Shown piece after piece: positions 9,672-18,342 of a DNA stretch of 39,946 nucleotides. The notes under the pieces are model-generated. The model was not told the origin of the DNA, searched no databases, and worked only from the letters and a program-made list of their open reading frames with translations. Both the position numbers and the translations under genes were made by a program. Position 1 is the first letter of the stretch. Each line of letters opens with the position of its first letter. The stretch covers positions 2,710 through 42,655 of the forward strand of contig PMHH01000148.1 of the NCBI GenBank assembly GCA_003156595.1. Reading direction: 5' to 3'. This stretch comes from Acidimicrobiaceae bacterium. GTDB lineage: Bacteria; Actinomycetota; Acidimicrobiia; Acidimicrobiales; Palsa-688.

Positions 9672-10374
9672 GCAGAGGAGGGTAAGGCCTGTGTCGCTTC
9701 CAGTCAGCCCGACAGTTACCATTGGAGTGGTGGCTTTTTGGGGCAGCTCGATCTATCGCGGCGATGATCGGCGGGCCGATTGGGCTTTCGGGTTCGGCCT
9801 TGTCGCCGCCGCTTCGCTGGTAGGAGTTGTTGCCACCCGGTCGGAGGACTTGGTTCAGGCTTTGCTCGGACTCATGTTTCTGGGATCGAGCGTGACCGCG
9901 CTGGTCCTAGGGCTGGTGGTCCTCGGTCGTCGCCACGTCTTGGCGAAGGTGACCGTTCAGAAAGCTTTCATCGGGGTGGCGCTCGGAAGTCTCGTGGCCG
10001 TCGCGGTTGGGTTCTGGGTCTTGTCACTGATCTTCGCGATCCACCAAGGTCAGAACAGTCTCCCGTTCCTGAGCCAGGAGAACCGGATCACGCTCAACTG
10101 CGTGAACGCCGAGGAGCGGTCAGGAGTGCCGCTAGGTCAAGCCTTCGACGACTGCTCAGGCTGTCCTTCCTCAGAGAGCCGGGTCGAGCCGGTGACCGGG
10201 AACGGCGTCAATGGCACATCGTCCTCCTGCCTGGTAAGCACCCAGACATCTTGGTTGTACTGGCCGCTCGCGGCCATCCCCTTCGGGTCGTGGCTAGTCG
10301 TGATGGCGGTTGGTTGGCGCCTGCTCTTCCGCCGCCCGTACCGACCTCCACCCCCGGCGCCGTGGCCTGCTTGA
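9670..10374 (+). CDS. Hypothetical membrane protein (start uncertain)
   Basis: Four hydrophobic segments, Cys-containing predicted extracellular loop (NCVNAEER...DDCSGCPSSES), basic C-terminus. Confidence 0.5.
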   Translation: MQRRVRPVSLPVSPTVTIGVVAFWGSSIYRGDDRRADWAFGFGLVAAASLVGVVATRSEDLVQALLGLMFLGSSVTALVLGLVVLGRRHVLAKVTVQKAFIGVALGSLVAVAVGFWVLSLIFAIHQGQNSLPFLSQENRITLNCVNAEERSGVPLGQAFDDCSGCPSSESRVEPVTGNGVNGTSSSCLVSTQTSWLYWPLAAIPFGSWLVVMAVGWRLLFRRPYRPPPPAPWPA

Positions 10375-10451
10375 CACTTGACTCCCGGACGGTCCATATC
10401 GATCGCGTTCCAGCAGGGCGCCTTGCGGTGCGGTGAGGTCAGACTGACGTC

Positions 10452-10625
10452 ATGTCACACCCGGACTGGGGCGCCCTTCTCGCACGTTATGGCCAGCGTC
10501 TCCACGCGATTGCCGGCGACCGCCATCACGTCGTGTCACCGCTTGGTGGCCGACCAGGGCATCATCAGGGACAGGCTCGTTTACTCGAGACTCGGTCCAA
10601 GACGGGGCGTCGGAGCAGGAGCTAG
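10452..10625 (+). other. Short ORF, possible degraded gene remnant
   Basis: ATG ORF MSHPDWGALLARYGQRLHAIAGDRHHVVSPLGG..., followed by low-quality Arg/Gln-rich tail. Confidence 0.25.
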
Positions 10626-10651
10626 CCAGGAAGCAAACCCGCAGGTCAGCC

Positions 10652-11869
10652 CTAGTTGATGTGCAGTCCAGAGATGGCCCGGGCGATGACCAGCTGCTGG
10701 ATCTCGCTGGTGCCCTCGAAGATCGTGAAGATCTTGGCGTCGCGATGCCACCGCTCGACCGGGTGGTCACGGATATAGCCGGCGCCGCCGAGGATCTGAA
10801 TGGCGTCGTCGGTCACCCGCACGGCAGTCTCGCCGGCGAACAGCTTCGACTGGGAGCCCTCGGCCGCCTCGAACCCCTTGCCGCTGGCACCTCGCCACGA
10901 TGCATTCCATACGAGCAGCCGAGCCGCGTCGGTGTACATGCGCATCTGGGCCAGCTTGAAGGCGATGGCTTGGTTCTCGATGATGGCCCGGCCGAACTGC
11001 TTGCGTTCCTTGGCGTAGTCGAGCGAGTACTCGTACGCGGCCCGGGCGATCCCGACGGCCTGGGCCCCGACTGCCGGCCTGGTGGTCTCGAAGGTGGATA
11101 GGGCCGCCTGCGAGCGCTCACCGGTTAGGCCTTCCCGGGCCCGAGCCAGACGGGCATCGAGCTTGTCCTTGCCACCGAGCAACATGCGGCCAGGCACGCG
11201 CACGTCCTCGAGGATGACCTCAGCGGTGTGCGACGCCCGGATGCCCATCTTCTTGAACTTCTGGCCCTGGCTGAGACCCTTGGTCCCCGGCGGGAGGATG
11301 AAGCTGGCCTGGCCTCGGCCCTTTAGATCGGGTTCTACCGAGGCCACCACCACATGGATGTCGGCTATGCCGCCGTTGGTGATCCAGGTCTTGGTGCCGT
11401 TGAGGACCCACTCGTCGGTTGCCTCGTCGTAGACGGCCCGGGTGCGCATGGAGCTGACGTCGGAGCCGGCATCGGCCTCGGACACGCAGAAGGCAGCCAC
11501 GGCGATCTTCTCGGGTGTCCCGAAACACTGGGGCACCCACTCGGCGATCTGCTCCGGTGTGCCGTTTCCGAAGATCCCTGCTACGCCGAGGGTGGTCCCG
11601 AAGATCGCCAGGCCGATGCCGGCGTCACCCCACGCCATTTCCTCCATGACCAGGGGCACGGAGATTCCGGTGGGATCGCCAAACATGCTGGCGATGAAAT
11701 CGAGCGAATACAGCCCGATCGTGGCCGCCTCCTCGATGATCGGCCACGGGGTCTCCTCCCGCTCGTCCCACTCGTGCGCCGCCGGGCGCACCACCTTGTC
11801 GGCGAAATCGTGGACCCACTTCTGGAGCTGGATCTGATCCTCGTTGAGGCCGTTGGAAAAGTCGCTCAT
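10652..11869 (-). CDS. Acyl-CoA dehydrogenase
   Basis: AFCVSEADAGSDVSSMRTRA, KTWITNGGIADIHVVVA, RKQFGRAIIENQAIAFKLAQM, IQILGGAGYIRDHPVERWHRDAKIFTIFEGTSEIQ. Confidence 0.95.
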   Translation of the reverse strand: MSDFSNGLNEDQIQLQKWVHDFADKVVRPAAHEWDEREETPWPIIEEAATIGLYSLDFIASMFGDPTGISVPLVMEEMAWGDAGIGLAIFGTTLGVAGIFGNGTPEQIAEWVPQCFGTPEKIAVAAFCVSEADAGSDVSSMRTRAVYDEATDEWVLNGTKTWITNGGIADIHVVVASVEPDLKGRGQASFILPPGTKGLSQGQKFKKMGIRASHTAEVILEDVRVPGRMLLGGKDKLDARLARAREGLTGERSQAALSTFETTRPAVGAQAVGIARAAYEYSLDYAKERKQFGRAIIENQAIAFKLAQMRMYTDAARLLVWNASWRGASGKGFEAAEGSQSKLFAGETAVRVTDDAIQILGGAGYIRDHPVERWHRDAKIFTIFEGTSEIQQLVIARAISGLHIN

Positions 11870-11899
11870 GTCTGCACCCTCCCTAGAGAGTTCCCCCGT

Positions 11900-11917
11900 T
11901 GTTACCCGATGGTAACA
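11900..11917. promoter_or_regulatory. Perfect operator-like dyad TGTTACC-CGAT-GGTAACA upstream of the acyl-CoA dehydrogenase gene
   Basis: 7-bp perfect arms, 4-nt spacer; overlaps a minus-strand TATGTT -10-like box (11919-11914). Confidence 0.6.
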
Positions 11918-11967
11918 TAGCCGGGTCAGGGACTGCACGCCATGTGACGAATGTCGCTCCTCAGGCC

Positions 11968-12018
11968 GGCGAATCTCAACGACTGGCGAATCTCAACGAC
12001 TGGCGAATCTCAACGACT
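11968..12018. repeat. Three perfect tandem copies of 17-bp GGCGAATCTCAACGACT
   Basis: Copies at 11968-11984, 11985-12001, 12002-12018; last copy includes the thioesterase stop codon region. Confidence 0.95.
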
Positions 12019-12813
12019 GAGGACCATCGCCAGCTGGCGGGACAGGGCGACCGGGCGTCCCTCGCTGTCCCACAGCTCGCCGTCCTCCTCCATCAAGCCG
12101 TCGACGAGCACCCGGGTCCGGAATGTCCCCAGCAGCCACCCCGGCGAGGGTCGGCCGCGGACATGCACGGTCAACTCGATCGTCGGCACCCAGCCGGCGG
12201 CCATCGAGCCGAGCAGCGTGGGTGGGAAGGCGTCCGCGAAGGCGACTGCAGACAGGGCGCTGGGCTCGGTCCCGTCGCGGAAACGGATCCACCCGGTGAT
12301 CTCGAACGGGTCCCCCTCGCCAGGCCGGCCCCATGGGCTATCGGCGGGGAGGCGCAGGTCGAAGCGGTTCATGATCTCCGGGATCGGGCGGCCGGCGTGC
12401 CGCGTCAAGTGGGCGAGGCTCACGCACTCGTCGGGCGGCGGAATGTCCGGAGGGCGGGCGCTCACGCGCGTTGGCCCCTTACGTTCGGTCAAGTCGCCAA
12501 AGGCGCCGAGCACCCGCACCCGCTCCCGCCCGCCTTGGAGGACCTCCGCCATGACGGTGACGAACGTCCGGCCCGGCTTTATGACCTGGGTCCGGATCGT
12601 CACCAAGCCCTCGGCCGGCGGGGAAAGGTAGTGCGCGGTCACCGTGACCGGATCCGGCCGGCCCGCCTCCCCCTGCATTGCCCGCACCGCAATGGCCAGC
12701 AGGTAGCCACCATTGGGATTGTTCCCGACGTTCCAGCGGGGCTGGAGGTCGGCCGTCCAGCTGTCGCCGTCCCGCTGCACCGCGGTATCCCGCTCGAAGT
12801 CTGATCCGGTCAC
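12010..12813 (-). CDS. Acyl-CoA thioesterase (TesB-like, double hotdog)
   Basis: WNVGNNPNGGYLLAIAVRAM...VTVTAHYLSPPAEG; C-terminal IELTVHVRGRPSPGWLLGTFRTRVLVDGLMEEDGELWDSEGRPVALSRQLAMVL. Confidence 0.82.
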   Translation of the reverse strand: MTGSDFERDTAVQRDGDSWTADLQPRWNVGNNPNGGYLLAIAVRAMQGEAGRPDPVTVTAHYLSPPAEGLVTIRTQVIKPGRTFVTVMAEVLQGGRERVRVLGAFGDLTERKGPTRVSARPPDIPPPDECVSLAHLTRHAGRPIPEIMNRFDLRLPADSPWGRPGEGDPFEITGWIRFRDGTEPSALSAVAFADAFPPTLLGSMAAGWVPTIELTVHVRGRPSPGWLLGTFRTRVLVDGLMEEDGELWDSEGRPVALSRQLAMVLSR

Positions 12814-14159
12814 TTGCGAATTGTGGTCCCGTCGGGACCGTCCTCGACAATCCAGCCCTCGGCCTGCAGCTCCGAGCGCAGGGCGTCGGCCCGGGCCCAG
12901 TCCTTGGCGGCCCGGGCTTCATCCCGGGCGTGGGCCATGGCGAGGGCCTCAGGCGGCACCCCGGCCACTTGATCTTGGAGCGCCAAGCCGAGCGCGTCCT
13001 CGAAGATGACGAACACCGCCGCGGCTAGGGCCTGGCCACGTTGACCAGTGGCGGCCCGCGCCTGGCGCAGCAGGTCGAAGGCGCCGGCCACCGCGTTGGG
13101 GGTGTCGAGATCATCGTCCATGCGCTCCCGGAAGCGCTCGAGCGCGGCCGGGTCGGGATCTGAAGCGCGGGCTCCAGCGAACTCCCGGGCAAAAATGTCC
13201 AGCCGGTCGATGCTCCGCTCGTTCGCGGCCAGGCTGGACTCTCCGATGGTCATCGGCGACCGGTAGTGCGATTGCAGGACCTGCAACCGGAAGGCCCGAG
13301 GGTCGTGGGCATCGAGCAGCTCCAAGAGGGAGAGGGTGTTTCCCAGCGACTTGCTCATTTTTTCACCGCTATCGGCGACGACCATCCCTGAGTGCACCCA
13401 CCGCCTGGCGAACGGCCGCCCGACGCCGAGGGCCTGGGCCCGCTCGTTCTCGTGATGAGGGAACGCCAGGTCCTGACCACCCCCATGGAGGTCGAATCCG
13501 TCGCCGAGCAAGTCGAGCGACATGACGACGCACTCGGTGTGCCATCCAGGCCGGCCCGGGCCCCACGGCGACTCCCAGCTCGGCTCGCCCGGCTTGGCCG
13601 CCTTCCAGAGAACGAAGTCGATCGGAGATCGCTTCCCGGCCTCCTCCGCCACCTCCACTCGGGCGCCGGCCCGCAGGCTTTCGAGGGGCTGGAGGGCCAG
13701 GAGCCCGTAGCCTTCCACCGACTCGGAGGCGAAGTACACGCCGTCGCCGCCGACATAGGCGTGGCCTCGCTCGATCAGCTCGGAGATCAGGTCGACCATG
13801 TCGCGGATGTAGGCAGTGGCGTGAGGCGACTCGGTGGGCCGCTCGACCCCCAGCCGGGCCATGGTGTCCCACCACACCTTTTCGTAGTGGGCCGCCACGT
13901 CCTCGGCGGACCGGCCTTCGGCGGCCGCCCGGGCGATGATCTTGTCCTCGACGTCGGTCACGTTCGACACGAACCGGACATCGAGACCGGACCAGGTGAG
14001 GTAGCGGCACACCACGTCCCACACCACGTTGAAACGCCCGTGACCGACGTGGGGTTCGCCCGACACCGTCGGCCCGCAGACGTACATCGACAGCCGGCCG
14101 GGGTCGCGCAGCTCGAGCGGGACGATGGTGCCTAATGCGGTGTCGTGCAGGCGTAGCAC
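12810..14159 (-). CDS. cysS: Cysteinyl-tRNA synthetase
   Basis: MYVCGPTVSGEPHVGHGR, GWHTECVVMSLDLLG, HGGGQDLAFPHHENERAQ, KMSKSLGN; full length with C-terminal domain. Confidence 0.93.
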   Translation of the reverse strand: MLRLHDTALGTIVPLELRDPGRLSMYVCGPTVSGEPHVGHGRFNVVWDVVCRYLTWSGLDVRFVSNVTDVEDKIIARAAAEGRSAEDVAAHYEKVWWDTMARLGVERPTESPHATAYIRDMVDLISELIERGHAYVGGDGVYFASESVEGYGLLALQPLESLRAGARVEVAEEAGKRSPIDFVLWKAAKPGEPSWESPWGPGRPGWHTECVVMSLDLLGDGFDLHGGGQDLAFPHHENERAQALGVGRPFARRWVHSGMVVADSGEKMSKSLGNTLSLLELLDAHDPRAFRLQVLQSHYRSPMTIGESSLAANERSIDRLDIFAREFAGARASDPDPAALERFRERMDDDLDTPNAVAGAFDLLRQARAATGQRGQALAAAVFVIFEDALGLALQDQVAGVPPEALAMAHARDEARAAKDWARADALRSELQAEGWIVEDGPDGTTIRK

Positions 14160-14179
14160 GCAAGTACGGTAGCGGGATC

Positions 14180-16768
14180 ATGCCGAGCTCGGTCCCCGAT
14201 AAACCGTCCCTGGAGGGCCTCGAAGAAAAATGGGGGCCGCGCTGGGAGGCGGACGACGTCTACTGCTTCAGCCGAGCTGCGACGCGGGAGCATGTGTTCT
14301 CGATTGACACCCCGCCCCTAACGGTCAGCGGGTCGTTGCATGTGGGCCACGTCTTTTCCTTCACTCACACCGACACCATGGCCCGGTACAAGCGGATGCG
14401 CGGCTTCGAAGTCTTCTACCCGATGGGCTGGGACGACAACGGGCTGGCCACAGAACGGCGCGTGCAGAACTACTTCGGCGTGCGCTGCGATCCCTCCCTC
14501 CCCTACGAAGCGGGCTTCACGCCGCCGGCGATTGGCGGCTTGGCCAAAGGCCAGGAGGCGGTGTCGGTGTCGCGCCCCAACTTCGTGGAGCTCTGCGAGC
14601 GCCTGGTCGCCGAGGACGAGAAGGCGTATGAGGCGGTGTGGGTGCGATTGGGCTTGTCTGTTGACTGGACGCAGCACTACACGACGATCGGGGAGAGCTC
14701 ACGGCGGGCGTCGCAACGCGGCTTTCTCCGGATGCTCGCCCAGGGCGAGGCCTACACGGCCGAGGCGCCGACCCTTTGGGATGTCGACTTCCAGACCGCG
14801 GTCGCTCAGGCCGAGCTGGAGGATCGGGAGCGCCCTGGCGCGTACCACCGCCTGGTGTTCCACGGCTCGGACGGCGCGGACGTGCTGGTCGACACCACCC
14901 GGCCGGAGCTGCTCCCGGCGTGCGTGGCCCTGGTCGCCCACCCTGACGACGCTCGGTTCTCGGCGCTGGTTGGTACCACCGTGCGCACGCCGCTCTTCGG
15001 CGCGTCGGTGCCGGTGCTCGCCCACCCGCTCGCCCAGCCGGACAAGGGCACCGGCGTGGCGATGGTCTGCACCTTCGGCGACACGACAGATGTGGTGTGG
15101 TGGCGCGAGCTCGGGCTTCCGGTCCGGGCCGTGGTCGGCCGCGACGGGCGCCTGTTGCGGTCGGCCCCGCCCGGGTTGGACGCCGGCGCCGCCACTCTCT
15201 ACGAGACGGAGCTGGGTGGACGCACTGTCCGCCAGGCCCAAGTCCGGATCGTCGAGTTGCTTGGCGCGGCCGGCGAACTGCGCGGCGAGGCCCAGCCCAT
15301 CCAGCACGCTGTCAAGTTCTATGAGAAGGGTGACCGGCCCCTGGAGATCGTCACCAGCCGGCAGTGGTTCTTCCGCACGCTGGCGCATCGCAGCGCCCTG
15401 CTGCAACGGGGCCGGCAGCTGCACTGGCACCCTCCCTACATGGAGGCCCGCTACGCCAGCTGGGTGGAGGGGCTCAACACGGACTGGCTGATAAGCCGCC
15501 AGCGCTTCTTCGGCGTCGCGTTTCCGGTGTGGTACCGCCTGGACGAGCAGGGAGCGGCGGACCACGACCACCCGCTCCTGCCGAGCGAGGCCGACCTGCC
15601 CGTGGACCCGACCACCGACGTGCCACCAGGATTCAGCGAAGGCCAGAGGGGCCGGCCGGGCGGGTTCGCCGCCGACCCCGATGTCATGGACACCTGGGCC
15701 ACTTCGTCGTTGACACCGCAGATCGCAGGAAAATGGGAGGCCGATGCCGATCTGTTCGGCCGGGTGTTTCCCATGGACCTGCGGCCGCAAGCCCACGACA
15801 TCATCCGGACGTGGCTGTTCGCCACCATCGTCCGTAGCCATCTGGAGTTCGACTGCCTGCCCTGGACCGACGCGGCCATCTCGGGATGGATCCTCGACCC
15901 GGACCGCAAGAAGATGTCGAAGTCCAAGGGCAATGTGGTCACCCCGATGTCCCTCCTCGAACAGTACGGATCGGACGCGGTGCGGTACTGGGCAGCCAGC
16001 GCCCGGCCGGGCACCGACACCGCCTTCGACGAGGGCCAGATGCGCATCGGCCGCAAGCTGGCGATCAAGATCCTCAACGTGTCCCGGTTCGTGCTGGCCG
16101 CCAGCTCCGAGCCGGAAACCGGCGGGGCTGCGGCCAGCGCAGCTCAACCGGAGCTCGTGGACGGCGCGGCCGCACCGGAGGCGTTGGATGGGTCGGTGTT
16201 GGCGTCCCTCGCCCGGCTCATCGATGAGGTCACCACCGCGTTCGAGGGCTACGACTACGCCCGAGCTCTCGAGCGCACCGAATCATTCTTCTGGTCGTTC
16301 TGCGACGACTATGTGGAGCTGGTCAAAAGCCGCGCCTACGGAACTCTCGGCGAAAGCCGGGCTCGGTCCGCTCGGCTGGCGTTGCGGCAGACGTTGTCGG
16401 TCCTCCTCCGGCTCTTCGCTCCGTTCCTTCCGTATGTCACCGAGGAAGTGTGGTCGTGGTGGCACGATGGCGGCTCGATCCACCGAGTCCCGTGGCCGGC
16501 GGTTGGCGAGCTCGGGGCAGTCGAAGGGCTGCCGGAGGTGTGGGCCGCGGCCAGCGAGTTGCTCGGCGAGGTGCGCAAAGCCAAGACCGAGGCCGGCGTG
16601 TCGCTCAAAGCTCAAGTGGCGGTGCTCCGAGTGAGGGCAAGGCAAGACCGCCTCGACCTGGGGCAGGCCGCTGCTGACGACCTGCGCGAGGCCGGCGCCA
16701 TCCTCACGATCGAATGGGCTGCGGCCACCTCGGAGATTGCTCCCGTCATCGAGGTGGTGCTGGCGTAA
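14180..16768 (+). CDS. valS: Valyl-tRNA synthetase
   Basis: PPLTVSGSLHVGHVFSFTHTD, YPMGWDDNGLATERRVQNYFGVRCDPSLPYE, DVMDTWATSSLTPQ, KKMSKSKGNVVTP. Confidence 0.94.
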   Translation: MPSSVPDKPSLEGLEEKWGPRWEADDVYCFSRAATREHVFSIDTPPLTVSGSLHVGHVFSFTHTDTMARYKRMRGFEVFYPMGWDDNGLATERRVQNYFGVRCDPSLPYEAGFTPPAIGGLAKGQEAVSVSRPNFVELCERLVAEDEKAYEAVWVRLGLSVDWTQHYTTIGESSRRASQRGFLRMLAQGEAYTAEAPTLWDVDFQTAVAQAELEDRERPGAYHRLVFHGSDGADVLVDTTRPELLPACVALVAHPDDARFSALVGTTVRTPLFGASVPVLAHPLAQPDKGTGVAMVCTFGDTTDVVWWRELGLPVRAVVGRDGRLLRSAPPGLDAGAATLYETELGGRTVRQAQVRIVELLGAAGELRGEAQPIQHAVKFYEKGDRPLEIVTSRQWFFRTLAHRSALLQRGRQLHWHPPYMEARYASWVEGLNTDWLISRQRFFGVAFPVWYRLDEQGAADHDHPLLPSEADLPVDPTTDVPPGFSEGQRGRPGGFAADPDVMDTWATSSLTPQIAGKWEADADLFGRVFPMDLRPQAHDIIRTWLFATIVRSHLEFDCLPWTDAAISGWILDPDRKKMSKSKGNVVTPMSLLEQYGSDAVRYWAASARPGTDTAFDEGQMRIGRKLAIKILNVSRFVLAASSEPETGGAAASAAQPELVDGAAAPEALDGSVLASLARLIDEVTTAFEGYDYARALERTESFFWSFCDDYVELVKSRAYGTLGESRARSARLALRQTLSVLLRLFAPFLPYVTEEVWSWWHDGGSIHRVPWPAVGELGAVEGLPEVWAAASELLGEVRKAKTEAGVSLKAQVAVLRVRARQDRLDLGQAAADDLREAGAILTIEWAAATSEIAPVIEVVLA

Positions 16769-16855
16769 GTGCCGCCGGGCGTTGAAGAGGCTGGGCCGGA
16801 CGGATGCGCCCGGCCGCGGGCGGCGGCGACTGATGAGAACCCGACGGCCGGGTGA

Positions 16856-16911
16856 GCTCACAGGTGTTCGCTTATCTGCCCGATCGGGGGGATAAGCGAA
16901 CACCTGTGAGC
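16856..16911. repeat. Long perfect inverted repeat, 21-bp arms GCTCACAGGTGTTCGCTTATC, 14-nt loop
   Basis: Arms 16856-16876 and 16891-16911 are exact reverse complements; loop contains palindrome CCCGATCGGG. Confidence 0.95.
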
Positions 16912-16993
16912 CCAGGTTGTCTTGCGGCGGGCGCTAAAGGAGGTTCGGGCGGGCCGGATGCGCCAGACCGCCGGCCCGCCTACAGTCCTAGCC

Positions 16994-17848
16994 ATGCCGA
17001 TCAACCCTGATGCCGCCGGGAGCACCAGCGAGCCGCGCCAAGCCTCGTGGGACTCCAAGGACTGCCTGCTCTACGCTCTCGGCGTCGGCGCAGGCGTGAG
17101 CGATCCCACCGGTTTCGAGCTCGAGTTCACCACCGAGAACAGTCAGGACGTGACCCAGAAGGTCCTGCCGACCTTCCCGGTCGTGATACAGGGAGGAGGC
17201 GGAGCCTTCGGCAAGGTCGGCAGCTTCAACCTGGCGATGCTGGTCCACGGCGAACAGTCCGTCGAGTTGCACGCGTCACTGCCGGTCAACGGCACGGTGG
17301 AGTCCGTGACCACCATCACCGGCATCTACGACAAGGGGTCGGGCGCCGTGATCGCCACCAGCACCGTCGCCACCGACCAGCAAAGCGGCAAGGCGCTGTG
17401 GACCACTACCAGCTCCGCGTTCGTCCGGGGCGAGGGCGGCTGGGGCGGCGACCGCGGGCCGTCGGGCACGGTGCAGTTCCCCGAACGCGGCCCCGATCAC
17501 ACCGTCAGCTACGCCACCCGCCCCGATCAGGCCCTTCTCTATCGGTTGTCGGGGGACCGCAACCCCCTGCACTCCGATCCCCAATTTGCCGCGATGGGCG
17601 GCTTCGACCGGCCGATCCTGCATGGGCTGTGCAGCTTCGGCTTCACCGGGCGAGCCCTGCTGCACACCTTGTGCGAGTCGAACCCGGACCGGTTCGTGTC
17701 GATGGCCGCGCGCTTCTCCAAGCCGGTTTTCCCCGGCGAGGAGCTGACCATTTCGATATGGGTGACCGACGAGGGCTCCGCCCTCTTCCGCTCCTCCACC
17801 CCGGCGGGAGTGGTCATCGACGCGGGACGCTTTAGCTACCAGGGCTAG
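16994..17848 (+). CDS. MaoC-type (R)-specific enoyl-CoA hydratase, MFE-2-like double hotdog
   Basis: SWDSKDCLLYALGVGAG; TRPDQALLYRLSGDRNPLHSDPQFAAMGGFDRPILHGLCSFGFTGRALL. Confidence 0.9.
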   Translation: MPINPDAAGSTSEPRQASWDSKDCLLYALGVGAGVSDPTGFELEFTTENSQDVTQKVLPTFPVVIQGGGGAFGKVGSFNLAMLVHGEQSVELHASLPVNGTVESVTTITGIYDKGSGAVIATSTVATDQQSGKALWTTTSSAFVRGEGGWGGDRGPSGTVQFPERGPDHTVSYATRPDQALLYRLSGDRNPLHSDPQFAAMGGFDRPILHGLCSFGFTGRALLHTLCESNPDRFVSMAARFSKPVFPGEELTISIWVTDEGSALFRSSTPAGVVIDAGRFSYQG

Positions 17849-17883
17849 TAGGTCGTAGCAGGCAAACTGGGGGGTTGGAACGG

Positions 17884-18333
17884 TCAGTTCGAGTGATCGG
17901 TGACCGGGCTCACGCCCACTTCGGCCAAGACCGCCTCGGCGACGAAGATCTCGGCGTCGTCGGCTCGTAGAGCCAAGGCGATGGCGTCGGAGGGTCGGGC
18001 CGACAGGACTCGTCGCTGATCGTCGCGTTCGAGTTCGACGGTGGCGAAGAAGTGGCGCTGCTCCTCGACAGCCGTTATGACAGCCCGGTCGAGACGTCCC
18101 TCGAGCAGCGCCACGGCGGAGACGAAGAGATCCCAGGTCGACGGGCGACTCGGCACCGTATTAGTCCAGGCCGCCAGGATGGCCCGCGCCTCTGGCTGTC
18201 CGATGACCATTGAGACGCTCCGGTGCGGCGGGGATTCCTCGCGCAGCGTCAGCATCCCCGCCTCGACGCCAGGTCCGGTCGCGACCGCCACCCGGACGTT
18301 CGACACCGAGACTTTGACCAGGTCGTCGGGCAC
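17884..18333 (-). CDS. Bifunctional nuclease family protein (DUF151/BFN domain)
   Basis: MLTLREESPPHRSVSMVIGQPEARAIL...RPSDAIALALRADDAEIFVAEAVL. Confidence 0.87.
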   Translation of the reverse strand: MPDDLVKVSVSNVRVAVATGPGVEAGMLTLREESPPHRSVSMVIGQPEARAILAAWTNTVPSRPSTWDLFVSAVALLEGRLDRAVITAVEEQRHFFATVELERDDQRRVLSARPSDAIALALRADDAEIFVAEAVLAEVGVSPVTDHSN

Positions 18334-18342
18334 CGAACGACT

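Noticed and set aside
11870-11938. Upstream start of acyl-CoA dehydrogenase (MQSLTRLCYHRVTTGELSREGAD...)
   Set aside because: It covers the operator dyad and Shine-Dalgarno. MSDFSNGLN at 11869 with AGGGAGGG upstream is the better start.
14699-16147. 482-aa minus-strand ORF opposite valS
   Set aside because: Shadow ORF in high-GC DNA; composition lacks protein-family features and valS is clearly coding.
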